From: Micromonospora lupini
Lineage (GTDB): Bacteria > Actinomycetota > Actinomycetes > Mycobacteriales > Micromonosporaceae
DNA: 64,000 nt
Direction of reading: 5' to 3'
NCBI RefSeq assembly: GCF_026342015.1
Contig: NZ_JAPENL010000002.1
Coordinates: forward strand, 2,423,001 to 2,487,000
In this document: positions 1 to 9,263 of the stretch, in pieces
How the letters are laid out: each line of letters starts with the position of its first letter
Position numbering within the stretch: the stretch's first letter is position 1
The notes under the pieces: model-generated
The model's input: only the letters and a program-made list of their open reading frames with translations
What the model was told of the DNA's origin: nothing
The model's database searches: none
Made by a program: the position numbers and the translations under genes

Positions 1-3000
1 TACACCCCGGCGGGAAGGCCGGTGGGGACGGCGGCGAGCGCGCTGATGCTGGCGCCGCCCACCACGGCCACGCTGACCCAGGGCAGGTACTGCGGAACGT
101 GCCGGCGCACGGCGGCCACACCGGCCAGACCGAGGCTGGACGCGGCAAGCGCGGCGGTCAGCACCACCTGTGCGGAATGCTGGAACTCGACGGCCAGCGC
201 CGCCACCGCGCCGGGCAGCGCGAGCAGCGCGGCGCCGGCCGCCGCGCCGCCGATCTGCGCCAGGTGCGGCGGCATGCCCTCGGTCTCCAGGTCGGCCACC
301 TGCGGCCCGGCCAGCACGCGCGCCAGCGTGGCCACCACGATGCCGATCAGCGCGATGCTGCCCAGCGCCAGCGCGGTGGTCCACGGGCGGACCAGGCCGG
401 CGCCGGCCCCGTGCAGCGCGACAACCCCGGCCACGGTGGCCCGGGACAGCCCGGCCCGGGCCTCCTCGCTGGCCACCGCCGCCATCCCGTAGACGGTGGC
501 GACCATGGACCCGACGAGCACCGGCGACCACCAGGGCAGGTCGAACGCGGCCGGCGCGCCGATCGTGGCGAGCACCACGGCCACGCCGGACACGTCCCAC
601 CGCCAGGGCGGCGGGAGCAGGACGCCGGCGGCGACGGCCAACAGGGCCAGCGCGATCGGCGCCTGCCAGGTCGCGCCGCCGGTCGGCGCGGCCGGCCAGC
701 CGCTCAGGTCGCCGTCCCAGATCGGCCCGGGGGTGGCCAGCACACCCACTCCGCCGCGCAGCGCCGTCCAGCCGGCGAGCACCCCGATGAGCAGGCCGCC
801 GACGGCGATGCCGAGGATCGGGCCGCGTCGCCACTCCTCGGGCATGGCGCGGGCGGCCACAGCGACCACCAGGACCAGGCCGGCGGCCACCGCCAGTTGC
901 CCACCCGGGGCGAGGACCGCGGCGATCCGCACCATCGTGGCGATCAGGGCGGTCGTCACCGCCGCGGCGGCCAGGTCCGAGCCGTCCAGGGTGAGGTCGG
1001 AGCGGCGGCCGGCGTCGATCGACGGGGCCAGGAAGAGCAGCACCGCGGCGACCAGCAGCAGCGCCCCGACCCAGGCGTCGGCCACCGTCGCACCGGGTGC
1101 GCCGAAGGCGGCGGCGGTGACGACGAGCGCGCCCAGCCCGGTGCCGACCGACAGGGGCGCCGGGATGCGCCGCTGGGAGACCTGCACCATCGCGGCGTAC
1201 CCGAGGGTCACACAGACGGCCAGGAAGCTCGCCGCCAGCACCGGGACCGTCGCCTCGCGGAGGCTGGCCGGGGTGGGGGTCTCGTCGACGGGCATGGTGG
1301 CTGCCACGAACGCGGCCACCGCTCCGGGCAGCGCGAAGGCCGCGCCTCCGGCGGCCCAGTCGGTGACCGTGTCGGCGGCGGCCGACGCGATCCGGACCCG
1401 GGGGGCCAGCGCGACCAGCGCGCCGGCCGCGCAGAGGGTGAGCAGGACCGCGGCCGTGAGCGCGGGACGGGACAGGCCCGCGCCCGCGCCGAAAAGGCCC
1501 ACCACGGCCGCGCCGACGGCGTGGGCCAGCGCGGCCCGGGTGGTACGCGCGGAGAGGCCGATGACTCCGATGCCGATCGCGGTGACCACCATCGGCCAGG
1601 GCGCCGCCGCCCAGTCGAGGCCGAACGACGCCGGTACGGCGAGCGCGGTCAGCGCTGCCCCGGCGACCGCGAACTCGCGGCGGATCTCCGGTGGCAGGGC
1701 CAGCACCGCGGCGATGGTGAGCAGGAACGCGGCGGCGGCGAGTTGCCACGTGGTCGGGCCGACGGCGGTGGCCAGCTCGGCGGCGTACCCGTCGAGGTCG
1801 GCGCTCCACGCGGGCAGTGCCGCCCGGACCGGGGCGACCCCGGCGCGGAGAGCACCGCCGGCGACCACCAGTCCGCTGACGGTGAGAGCGACCGCCGAGG
1901 CGACCTGCGGGCCGCGTCGGGCGGTCTCGGGGATCGCGCGTACCGCAAGCCCGGTCACCGTGATCACCGCCGCGATCAGCAGCAACGCCTGGCCGGGCAG
2001 GGCCACGGAGGCGATCCGGCCGAACGCGCCGATCACGGCCAGGGTGACGATGCCGGCCGCCACGTCCGGCAGCGGTGGGCGGCGCAGCACCAGCGCGCCG
2101 GCCAACCCGGCGACGGCGGCCAGCACGAGCACCAGCCCGGCGCCTGTCGCCGTCGGCACGGTCTGCGCCCGCAGCAGGGCGGTGACCGCGTACGCCAGGC
2201 CGACCGCGACGGCCACCGCGTGCAGCGACCAGGTCAGCTCGCGCAGGCCGGGCACCGGACGGGCGGGCCGGGCGTCGGCGGTGCCCGGGCCGGCGTCGAT
2301 CAACTCGCCGGCCTCCTCCGGGTCGGCCTCCGGCCGGGCCTCGGCGTCGCGCTGCCGGGGCGTCGCAGACGGGGTGGCCGGGCGCGACAGGTCCTGCCGG
2401 ACCGGGCGCTCCACCACGAGCGGGGAGCGGGCCAGCCAGAGGTCGAGGAGGGCCACCAGGGTCAGCACCAGCGCCCAGCCGCCCGGCCCGGTGATCCGGT
2501 CGTACGCGAGCAGCGGCAGCACCGGCTGCGCGGCGACCACCGTCGCGAAGCGGGGCGCGCGCAGCCCGGTCCAGGCGGCGTACCCGACGGACACGGCGGC
2601 GGTGGCCGTGAAGATCAACCCGGCGAAGACGGCTCCGGAGGTGCCCCCACCGCCGATCGGGTCCACCGCCCACAGCGCGTACCCGGCCAGCGGCACGAGC
2701 AGCAGACCCACCGCGGAGATCGTCTCCGCGGTGGAGGTGAGCCCGCGCCGGGCCAGCGCCGGCGGCGCGAGCAGCATCAACACGGTCGCGACAAGCAGGA
2801 CTCCGAGGCGGGCCAGCGCGTCCATCGAGCTGGTCGCCACCGCGGCGAAGACCACCGCGGCCACGGCGAGCAGCAGCGCGCCCAACCCGAGAGGGATGTT
2901 CTGCACCTCCCGGGAGGACGCCTCCGGGGGGTGCTCGGGGTTGTCGGCGTCCAGCCAGGACGCCCGGGGCGGGGGCGGCGGCGGATCCTCAGGCGTGGGC

Positions 3001-3341
3001 GGGGTGCCCTGGCGGGGGACCCGGGGCGGTGCGCCGGCGGTGGCCGTCGGTGGGCGGCGACCGGGGCGGCGGCGCAGCACCCGGCGGGGCCTGGTGGCCT
3101 GCTTGATCCGCTCCTCACCGGCGTGGGCGAGGATGTCCCGTTGGAAGAGCGCGGCCTGCATCTTGGCGGCGATCTGCCGCTGTTCGCGGGCGATGGCGGC
3201 GTCGCGCGCCTTCATCTCCGCGATCGAGCGCTCGATGTCCGCCAGGTGATCGCGCCACTGCGGTTGATCGGCCCCGCAGTGCGGGCAGCGCACGGCCGGC
3301 TTGATCTCCCGGCCGCACGAGGAGCATTGAAAGGTCGCCAC
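1..3341 (-). CDS. Large zinc-ribbon polytopic membrane protein (3' end outside window)
   Basis: The frame stays open from a GTG at 3341 to the window edge, giving more than 1,110 residues. The GTG follows a GGAGGGG ribosome site. The N terminus is a zinc ribbon with two CxxC pairs (C6/C9 and C19/C22), then a charged stretch and a proline/arginine-rich linker up to about residue 130. From there on it is an almost unbroken series of Ala/Leu/Val-rich transmembrane helices, probably more than 25, with one charged loop near residues 320-370. Such proteins occur in Streptomyces and Micromonospora as uncharacterised integral membrane proteins. I recognise no catalytic motif and infer no function. 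The gene is separated from the next one by a strong hairpin, so it is probably transcribed alone. Confidence 0.85.
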   Translation of the reverse strand, partial: MATFQCSSCGREIKPAVRCPHCGADQPQWRDHLADIERSIAEMKARDAAIAREQRQIAAKMQAALFQRDILAHAGEERIKQATRPRRVLRRRPGRRPPTATAGAPPRVPRQGTPPTPEDPPPPPPRASWLDADNPEHPPEASSREVQNIPLGLGALLLAVAAVVFAAVATSSMDALARLGVLLVATVLMLLAPPALARRGLTSTAETISAVGLLLVPLAGYALWAVDPIGGGGTSGAVFAGLIFTATAAVSVGYAAWTGLRAPRFATVVAAQPVLPLLAYDRITGPGGWALVLTLVALLDLWLARSPLVVERPVRQDLSRPATPSATPRQRDAEARPEADPEEAGELIDAGPGTADARPARPVPGLRELTWSLHAVAVAVGLAYAVTALLRAQTVPTATGAGLVLVLAAVAGLAGALVLRRPPLPDVAAGIVTLAVIGAFGRIASVALPGQALLLIAAVITVTGLAVRAIPETARRGPQVASAVALTVSGLVVAGGALRAGVAPVRAALPAWSADLDGYAAELATAVGPTTWQLAAAAFLLTIAAVLALPPEIRREFAVAGAALTALAVPASFGLDWAAAPWPMVVTAIGIGVIGLSARTTRAALAHAVGAAVVGLFGAGAGLSRPALTAAVLLTLCAAGALVALAPRVRIASAAADTVTDWAAGGAAFALPGAVAAFVAATMPVDETPTPASLREATVPVLAASFLAVCVTLGYAAMVQVSQRRIPAPLSVGTGLGALVVTAAAFGAPGATVADAWVGALLLVAAVLLFLAPSIDAGRRSDLTLDGSDLAAAAVTTALIATMVRIAAVLAPGGQLAVAAGLVLVVAVAARAMPEEWRRGPILGIAVGGLLIGVLAGWTALRGGVGVLATPGPIWDGDLSGWPAAPTGGATWQAPIALALLAVAAGVLLPPPWRWDVSGVAVVLATIGAPAAFDLPWWSPVLVGSMVATVYGMAAVASEEARAGLSRATVAGVVALHGAGAGLVRPWTTALALGSIALIGIVVATLARVLAGPQVADLETEGMPPHLAQIGGAAAGAALLALPGAVAALAVEFQHSAQVVLTAALAASSLGLAGVAAVRRHVPQYLPWVSVAVVGGASISALAAVPTGLPAGV

Positions 3342-3439
3342 GACACCCCTCCACCCGCACTGTGGACTCCCACTGTCGCAGCATGCCCAAAGCTGGCGCG
3401 GATTTCGACACTTGTCGGCGGGTCCGGGGAAAACAACAT

Positions 3440-3480
3440 CACCGGCCGGCCGCGAAGGGGTGCTTCGCGACCGGCCGGTG
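3440..3480 (-). terminator. Hairpin downstream of UDP-glucose dehydrogenase gene
   Basis: An 18-bp inverted repeat (one mismatch) beginning CACCGGCCGG closes a 5-nt loop just after the ugd stop codon. There is no T-tract, which is usual for high-GC actinobacterial terminators. Confidence 0.7.
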
Positions 3481-3491
3481 AGTGCGAAACG

Positions 3492-4919
3492 TCAGGGGCG
3501 GCCCATGCCCCGGTACTCCCAGCCGGCCTGGGTCCACAGTGCCGAGTCGAGGCAGTTGCGCCCGTCGACGACCTTGCGGCCACCCACCAGCTCGCCGAGG
3601 GCGACCGGGTCGGCGTTGCGGAAGTCCGCCCACTCGGTGAGGACGCAGACCAGGTCGGCGCCGGCAACCGCCTCGTTGATGCCGGCCTCGTAGGTCAGCT
3701 CGGGCACCGCGCGACGGGCGTTCTCGGTGCCCTGCGGGTCGTACACGTGCACGTCGGCGCCGGCCTTCTGCAGCAGCGCGGCGACGGCGAGCGCCGGGGC
3801 GTCGCGGACGTCGTCGGTGTTGGGCTTGAAGGTCGCGCCCAGCACGGCGATCCGGGTGCCGGAGAAGTCCGGCCCGGCCGGCCCGGAGCGGCGACCCAGC
3901 AGGTCCGCCGCGAGCTGGAGCACGCGGGTCCGGCGGCGCAGGTTGATCAGGTCGACCTCGTGCAGGAAGCGCAGCGCCTCACCGGCGCCCAGCTCCTGCG
4001 CGCGGGCCTGGAAGGCGCGGATGTCCTTGGGCAGGCAGGCGCCACCGAAGCCGAGGCCGGCCTGGAGGAACCGGTTGCCGATCCGGGGGTCGTACCCGAT
4101 CGCGCGGGCCAGCTGGGTGACGTCGCCGCCACTGGCCTCGCAGACCTCGGCCATGGCGTTGATGAAGGAGATCTTGGTGGCCAGGAACGCGTTCGCCGCG
4201 ACCTTGACCAGCTCGGCAGTCGCGAAGTCGCTGACCACCAGGGGCACCTCGCGGTCCTCGGTGGCGGCCAGGTCGAAGACGCCCTTGTGCGCGGCGTAGA
4301 GCATGCCGTTGGCCCATTCGCTCTTCACGCCGACCACGATCCGGTTGGGGCGAAGCACGTCGTCGACGGCGAAGCCCTCCTGGAGGAACTCGGGGCTCCA
4401 CGCCACCTCGACGCCCAGGTCGCCCGGGGTGTGCTTGCCGACGAGCTGCTCGACCCACTCGGCGGTGCCCACCGGCACGGTGGACTTGCCGACGATAAGC
4501 GCCTTGCGGGTCAGGTGCTGCGCGAGGCTGGTCACCGACGCCTCGACGTACGACAGGTCGGCGCCCATCCCGTCGGCCCGCTGCGGGGTGCCGACGCAGA
4601 TGAAGTGCACGTCACCGAACTCGGCGGTCTCGGCGATGTCGGTCGAGAACCGCAGTCGACCGGCGGCCAGGTTGCGCTTGAGCAACTCGTCCAGGCCGGG
4701 CTCGTGGATCGGCACCTCGCCGGCGTTCAGCATCGCGATCTTGTCCGCGTCGACGTCGAACCCGAGCACCTCGTACCCGAGTTCCGCGTAGCAGATGGCG
4801 TACGTCGCACCGAGGTAGCCGGTCCCCAGGAACGTCACCCGCGGCCGGGCCGCGCCCGAGGGCGGCGTCACCGCGGCGATGGCGGGGGTCGGCTGGATGG
4901 TGGGGTAGGGGATCGTCAC
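3492..4919 (-). CDS. ugd: UDP-glucose 6-dehydrogenase
   Basis: This enzyme oxidises UDP-glucose to UDP-glucuronate with two NAD+, providing acid sugars for envelope polysaccharide. The 475-residue protein has the N-terminal Rossmann motif GTGYLG, the central helical domain and a GACLPKD motif carrying the catalytic cysteine (about C295). A C-terminal UDP-binding half contains the typical GATFKPNTDD segment. I chose the GTG at 4919 because GGAGAAG sits about 8 nt upstream. An ATG at 4964 would add 15 residues but has no ribosome site. The length fits the TuaD/Ugd family. It stands alone, followed by a terminator hairpin and divergent from the acyl-CoA dehydrogenase gene. Confidence 0.93.
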   Translation of the reverse strand: MTIPYPTIQPTPAIAAVTPPSGAARPRVTFLGTGYLGATYAICYAELGYEVLGFDVDADKIAMLNAGEVPIHEPGLDELLKRNLAAGRLRFSTDIAETAEFGDVHFICVGTPQRADGMGADLSYVEASVTSLAQHLTRKALIVGKSTVPVGTAEWVEQLVGKHTPGDLGVEVAWSPEFLQEGFAVDDVLRPNRIVVGVKSEWANGMLYAAHKGVFDLAATEDREVPLVVSDFATAELVKVAANAFLATKISFINAMAEVCEASGGDVTQLARAIGYDPRIGNRFLQAGLGFGGACLPKDIRAFQARAQELGAGEALRFLHEVDLINLRRRTRVLQLAADLLGRRSGPAGPDFSGTRIAVLGATFKPNTDDVRDAPALAVAALLQKAGADVHVYDPQGTENARRAVPELTYEAGINEAVAGADLVCVLTEWADFRNADPVALGELVGGRKVVDGRNCLDSALWTQAGWEYRGMGRP

Positions 4920-5169
4920 GCCTGTCTTCTCCGCTCGCACTGGCGGCGCGTCGTCGCGTCGCATTCTGCTGCGGCGCCTGGCGGGGCACCGGAGGGGTGG
5001 CTCACTGTCTGCCTTCCATCATCACCCAGCGGCGCGGGTGCTCCGTCATGCCCATACCTACGCGCCGGTAACATCACCTGAACTGCAGTCGCTATCCTTC
5101 AGTCTGCGCGGTCGGCGGTCAGGGGAGGCCACAGACTGCGCATGATAGCGGTGAAGGGGAGGGGCCGAC

Positions 5170-6339
5170 ATGGCCGCAGGGGAGTCGTTCGACGTCTACC
5201 GGTTGCCCGAGGAGCACGAGGCGATCCGGGAAGCGGTCCGTGAGGTCTGTGCCGCCAAGGTGGCGCCGCACGCCGCCGAGGCCGACGAGACCGGTGAGTT
5301 CCCGAAGGCGTCCTACGACGCGCTGCGGGCCGCCGACTTCCACGCGCCGCACATCCCCGAGGAGTACGGCGGCGCGGGCGCGGACGCGCTGGCCACCGCC
5401 ATCGTGATCGAGGAGGTGGCGCGCGCCTGCGCGTCCTCGTCGCTGATCCCGGCGGTGAACAAGCTCGGCACGATGCCGCTGCTGCTGTCCGGTTCCGCGG
5501 AGATCAAGCGCCGCTACCTGACCCCTGTCGCGGCGGGCGACGCCATGTTCTCGTACTGCCTCTCCGAGCCGGAGGCGGGCAGCGACGCGGCGTCGATGAC
5601 GACCCGGGCGGTGCGTGACGGGGATCACTGGGTGCTCAACGGCGTGAAGCGCTGGATCACCAACGCGGGCGTCTCCGAGTTCTACACGGTCTTCGCCGTC
5701 ACCGACCCCGCCGCCCGCTCCCGGGGCATCTCGGCCTTCGTCGTCGAGAAGTCCGATGTCGGCGTGAGCTTCGGCGCGCCGGAGAAGAAACTCGGCATCA
5801 AGGGCTCGCCGACCCGCGAGGTCTACCTGGACAACGTGCGCATCCCCGCCGACCGGATGATCGGCGCCGAGGGCACCGGCTTCGCCACCGCCATGAAGAC
5901 CCTCGACCACACCCGGGTCACCATCGCCGCGCAGGCCGTCGGGATCGCCCAGGGCGCGCTCGACTACGCCAAGGGGTATGTGGCCGAGCGTCGCCAGTTC
6001 GGCAAGGCGGTCGCCGAGTTCCAGGGCATCCAGTTCATGCTCGCCGACATGGGCATGAAGCTGGAGGCGGCGAGGCAGCTCACGTACGCCGCCGCCGGCA
6101 AGTCCGAGCGGGGCGACGCCGACCTGACCTACTTCGGCGCGGCGGCCAAGTGCTTCGCCTCGGACGCCGCCATGGAGATCACCACCGACGCGGTGCAGTT
6201 GCTCGGCGGCTACGGCTACACCCGTGACTACCCGGTCGAGCGGATGATGCGGGACGCCAAGATCACCCAGATCTACGAGGGCACGAACCAGGTGCAGCGC
6301 ATCGTCATGGCCCGGCAGTTGCTGGCCGGCGTCGTCTGA
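5170..6339 (+). CDS. Acyl-CoA dehydrogenase (FAD-dependent)
   Basis: The product catalyses alpha,beta-dehydrogenation of an acyl-CoA, passing electrons to electron-transfer flavoprotein. At 389 residues it has the usual length. The middle contains the FAD/substrate signature SEPEAGSDAASM and later WITNAG. The C-terminal four-helix domain ends with QIYEGTNQVQR, in which E370 is the expected catalytic base for short-chain/butyryl-type enzymes. A strong GGGGAGG site precedes the ATG. The exact chain length preference cannot be read from the sequence; short or branched short chain is most likely. It appears monocistronic and is followed by a clear hairpin. Confidence 0.93.
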   Translation: MAAGESFDVYRLPEEHEAIREAVREVCAAKVAPHAAEADETGEFPKASYDALRAADFHAPHIPEEYGGAGADALATAIVIEEVARACASSSLIPAVNKLGTMPLLLSGSAEIKRRYLTPVAAGDAMFSYCLSEPEAGSDAASMTTRAVRDGDHWVLNGVKRWITNAGVSEFYTVFAVTDPAARSRGISAFVVEKSDVGVSFGAPEKKLGIKGSPTREVYLDNVRIPADRMIGAEGTGFATAMKTLDHTRVTIAAQAVGIAQGALDYAKGYVAERRQFGKAVAEFQGIQFMLADMGMKLEAARQLTYAAAGKSERGDADLTYFGAAAKCFASDAAMEITTDAVQLLGGYGYTRDYPVERMMRDAKITQIYEGTNQVQRIVMARQLLAGVV

Positions 6340-6358
6340 CCGCCGCCTGATCGACCCC

Positions 6359-6391
6359 GACAGCCCCTCCGCCGCCGGCGGTGGGGCTGTC
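6359..6391 (+). terminator. Hairpin after acyl-CoA dehydrogenase
   Basis: The inverted repeat GACAGCCCC ... GGGGCTGTC encloses a smaller CCGCC/GGCGG stem, placed 20 nt after the stop codon. Confidence 0.7.
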
Positions 6392-6526
6392 GTCCTGTGC
6401 GCGTGAGCCCCCACACAGTGGGGATGTCACAGGGGTCTGCGACGTTGTCGCCAGGTGAGAATCACCGAAGACGATCCCCCACCGCTCGCCCCACGACGCA
6501 CGACCCTCCGCAGAGAGATCGAGACG

Positions 6527-7810
6527 ATGAAGCAGCTGGTGGAAAAGACCCGTGCCGCCTCCGAACCGGAGGTGCTGCCCGGCGACCTGATGACGAACCG
6601 TCAGCGGGCGCGGCTCGTGCTCGTGCTCGGCGCGTTGATCGCGATCGGTCCCCTGACCATCGACATGTACCTGCCGGCGCTGCCGGCCATCACGGCGGGT
6701 CTGCAGACCACCGAGACGGCCGTGCAGTTGACGCTTACCGGCACGCTTGTCGGCCTCGCGCTGGGCCAGTTGCTTGTCGGACCGCTCTCCGACGTGGTCG
6801 GGCGGCGCCTGCCGCTGCTCGCCGGGCTGGCCGCGCACATCGTGGCCTCCGTGCTGTGCGTCTTCGCGCCCAACATCGCCGTGCTCGGCGCGCTGCGCGT
6901 CCTGCAGGGCCTCGGCGTGGCGGCCGCCACAGTGGTCGCCACCGCCGTCGTCCGCGACCTGTTCAGCGGCGCCTCGTTCGCGCGGATCTTCTCGCGCCTG
7001 ATGCTGGTCATGGGTCTGGCGCCGATCCTCGCGCCGACGCTGGGCAGCGGGCTGCTGCGCTGGACCGAGTGGCGGGGTGTCTTCGCGGCGCTGGCCGTGC
7101 TCGGCGCGTTGCTGATAGTCGTCGCGGCGTTGCAACTCCCGGAGACCCTTGCGGTGGCACGCCGTCGACACGGCGGGGTGGCCGCGACCCTGCGTGACTA
7201 CCGGGGGCTGCTCAACGACCGCGCGTTCGTCGGTCTGGTGCTTGTCGCCGGGCTGGCGATGGCGTCGCTGTTCGCGTACGTGTCCGGGTCGTCCTTCGTC
7301 CTGCAGGACCAGTACGGCCTCGACGAGCAGCAGTTCGGCTTGGCCTTCGGTGCCGGCGCAGTCGGCCTGATCGGGGGCACCCAGTTCAACGTCCGGCTGC
7401 TGCGGCGCTACACCCCGCAGCAGATCCTGGTCAGCGCCCTGGTTGCCGGAACGGCCGCCGGGCTGCTGCTGGTCGTGTTCGCCGCCACCGGCTTCGGTGG
7501 CCTCGGCACCCTGCTCGCGTCGCTGTGGCTCGTGCTGGCCGCGGCGGGGCTGGCCCTGCCGAATGCTCCGGCGCTTGCCATGAGCCGGCACAGCGAGGCC
7601 GCCGGCACGGCTGCCGCGCTGCTCGGGGCCGTGCAGTTCGGCGTCGGCGCGTTGTCGGCGCCCCTGGCTGGCCTGTTCGGCACGGGAAGCGTACCGATGG
7701 CGATCGTCATCGCGGGCGGCATGGCCGCGGCGCTGGCGGTCATGGTCCTGGTCGTGCCCCGCGCCACCCTCGGCGCGGTCGACCCGGACCTGGCCGTCGC
7801 GGTGCATTAA
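6527..7810 (+). CDS. MFS transporter, Bcr/CflA multidrug resistance type
   Basis: A 12-helix major facilitator of 427 residues. The first helix carries LTIDMYLPALPAI, the hallmark of the Bcr/CflA (drug H+ antiporter DHA1) branch. The loop between helices 2 and 3 reads GPLSDVVGRR, the MFS motif A, and helix 5 has a proline/glycine-rich antiporter-like motif (GLAPILAPTLGS). It is expected to export a drug or metabolite through the cytoplasmic membrane; no substrate can be assigned. The ATG at 6527 is preferred because a purine-rich GAGAG segment precedes it, while an ATG 72 nt upstream lacks one. The last codons form the first unit of a three-copy tandem repeat. Confidence 0.9.
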   Translation: MKQLVEKTRAASEPEVLPGDLMTNRQRARLVLVLGALIAIGPLTIDMYLPALPAITAGLQTTETAVQLTLTGTLVGLALGQLLVGPLSDVVGRRLPLLAGLAAHIVASVLCVFAPNIAVLGALRVLQGLGVAAATVVATAVVRDLFSGASFARIFSRLMLVMGLAPILAPTLGSGLLRWTEWRGVFAALAVLGALLIVVAALQLPETLAVARRRHGGVAATLRDYRGLLNDRAFVGLVLVAGLAMASLFAYVSGSSFVLQDQYGLDEQQFGLAFGAGAVGLIGGTQFNVRLLRRYTPQQILVSALVAGTAAGLLLVVFAATGFGGLGTLLASLWLVLAAAGLALPNAPALAMSRHSEAAGTAAALLGAVQFGVGALSAPLAGLFGTGSVPMAIVIAGGMAAALAVMVLVVPRATLGAVDPDLAVAVH

Positions 7811-7881
7811 AGAGCCCCGGACCTGACCGTCGCCGTGCAGTGGAGAGCCCGGACCTGACCGTCGCCATGCGTTGGTAGAGG
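7784..7881. repeat. Three tandem ~33-bp degenerate repeats at end of MFS gene
   Basis: Units start at 7784, 7817 and 7849 (periods 33 and 32 bp), each beginning CCGGACCTGRCCGTCGCC and continuing with TGC, TTR/TGG and AGAGCC-like sequence. The first unit encodes the last eight residues and stop codon of the transporter; the other two are non-coding copies of it. Confidence 0.8.
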
Positions 7882-7908
7882 GGGCGGGCCGGTTCTCCCG
7901 GCCCGCCC
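7882..7908. terminator. Bidirectional hairpin between convergent genes
   Basis: The arms GGGCGGGCCGG and CCGGCCCGCCC pair perfectly around a 5-nt loop, between the ends of the MFS gene (+) and the membrane-protein gene (-). Confidence 0.75.
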
Positions 7909-7913
7909 GACGA

Positions 7914-8579
7914 TCAGCGGATCTCGGTGGTGTCCTCCGGGCGCGACTGGCCGCGCGGCGGGGCGGACCACGGCGATTCGCCGCCCACCCGGCGGGGCAG
8001 CGGTTCGGTGGGGGTCGGATCGGCCGGGTAACCAAGGGTCAGCGGGGCGCTGTCGCGCTCCGCGGGCTCGGGCGACGGCCAGTCGGTGAGGGTGAAGTCG
8101 TCGCCGCGCGGGCCGTCCGCAGGCGCCGGCGTCAGGGCCGGCGCGGTCGCGACCTGCGGCCACTGCCGCCAGCGTTGACCGCTGAACGTCGCCATCAGCA
8201 GCAGCAGGCCGAGCAGGAAGAGCGTGCCGTTCTCCACCGGCAGCCGCAGCGGCAGCGGGTCACCGAGCACCTTCCACCCCTGCGGGATCGCGTCGCGCAC
8301 CTCGAAGGGCGCCACGAACATCCCGACATAGGGGGTGACCAGCAGCAGCCCTGCCACCAGCGGGCCCGCCGGCGAGAAGCGCAGTGTGCCGAGCAGCCCG
8401 AGCAGGACACCGCCGACACCGACATAGACCGCCGGCTCGATCAGGTTGGCGGTGTTGAAGGTGCCGATCTCCACCCAGCGGTCGACCGTCCGGCTCGACC
8501 CGTCCTGCCCGAGTGTGACAAGCACCCACGTGATGGGTGCCACCACCAACCCGGCGAGGAAGCTCCAGAGATGTCGCAT
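7914..8579 (-). CDS. Small membrane protein of unknown function
   Basis: The 221-residue product starts with a hydrophobic segment (MRHLWSFLAGLVVAPITWVL) and has about four predicted membrane helices in the first 130 residues. A polar, proline-rich cytoplasmic or external tail of about 90 residues rich in Asp, Glu, Arg and Pro follows. I recognise no family with confidence. Similar short polytopic proteins with disordered tails are common in Micromonosporaceae. Its ATG lies only 23 bp from the divergent thioesterase start, so the two genes must share overlapping promoters and at least one transcript has little or no leader. Confidence 0.75.
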   Translation of the reverse strand: MRHLWSFLAGLVVAPITWVLVTLGQDGSSRTVDRWVEIGTFNTANLIEPAVYVGVGGVLLGLLGTLRFSPAGPLVAGLLLVTPYVGMFVAPFEVRDAIPQGWKVLGDPLPLRLPVENGTLFLLGLLLLMATFSGQRWRQWPQVATAPALTPAPADGPRGDDFTLTDWPSPEPAERDSAPLTLGYPADPTPTEPLPRRVGGESPWSAPPRGQSRPEDTTEIR

Positions 8580-8602
8580 CCGCGCACCGTACCGTTTCCG
8601 GC

Positions 8603-9121
8603 ATGACCGAGCACCTCTCCGCCGCTCCGACCGGCAAGCCGACGTCGTACTCCCGCGTCACCCTCAGCAAGATCATGACCGCGGTGGACGTGAACCTCTA
8701 CGGGACCGTCCACGGCGGGGTCCTGATGAAGTTCGTCGACGACGTGGCGGGCGCCGCCGCGGCCCGGCACAGCGGCGGAACGGCTGTCACCGCGGCGATC
8801 GACGAGATCGTCTTCTCCGAGGCCGTCCGGGTCGGTGACCTGGTGCACGCGCACGCCCAGGTGAACTGGACCGGGCAGACGTCGATGGAGGTGGGCGTGC
8901 GGGTGGTAGCCGAGCGGTGGGACTCGGCCGAGGACGCGCCGGTGCGGGTGGCCACGGCGTACCTGGTCTTCGTCGGGGTGGACGTCGGCGGCGCGCCGCG
9001 CACCGTCCGTCCGGTGCTGCCGGAGACGCCGGAGGACGAGCGCCGGTATCGGGAGGCCGAGATCCGGCGAGAGCACCGCCTCGCCCGCCGCCGCGCCATC
9101 CAGGCCCACCGGGCGGGCTGA
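8603..9121 (+). CDS. Acyl-CoA thioesterase, hotdog fold (YciA/BFIT-like)
   Basis: A 172-residue single hotdog domain of the cytosolic acyl-CoA thioester hydrolase family. It has the conserved NLYGTVHGGVLMKFVDDVAG segment, whose asparagine and aspartate lie at the active site, followed by the beta-strands VHAHAQVNWTGQTSMEVGVRV. It hydrolyses acyl-CoA to free acid and CoA. The C-terminal tail is Arg/Glu-rich. The ATG at 8603 is chosen because it aligns the family N terminus. It lacks a ribosome site, so a leaderless mRNA is likely. A GTG 66 nt upstream would run into the divergent gene. Confidence 0.88.
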   Translation: MTEHLSAAPTGKPTSYSRVTLSKIMTAVDVNLYGTVHGGVLMKFVDDVAGAAAARHSGGTAVTAAIDEIVFSEAVRVGDLVHAHAQVNWTGQTSMEVGVRVVAERWDSAEDAPVRVATAYLVFVGVDVGGAPRTVRPVLPETPEDERRYREAEIRREHRLARRRAIQAHRAG

Positions 9122-9263
9122 ACCACATGGGTGGGTGGGCCGGAGTGTGGGTCGGGCACGCGTCGATAGGCGTACCCGGTGCGCAGAATGGCGCTTCGAG
9201 GTAGGGCAAGATGGCGCCACGGCCCATTCACAGTGTCGTGCGGGGCCAGGGGAGGGTGGAGCA

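Noticed and set aside
99..5081. Very long open frame on the plus strand
   Set aside because: It lies opposite the zinc-ribbon membrane gene and ugd, is built of GC-skewed low-complexity residues (R, G, Q, D), and shows no domain. It is an antisense shadow caused by high GC.
7525..7878. Frame extending across the tandem repeats after the MFS gene
   Set aside because: It is an out-of-frame reading of the transporter gene, rich in Gly/Arg.
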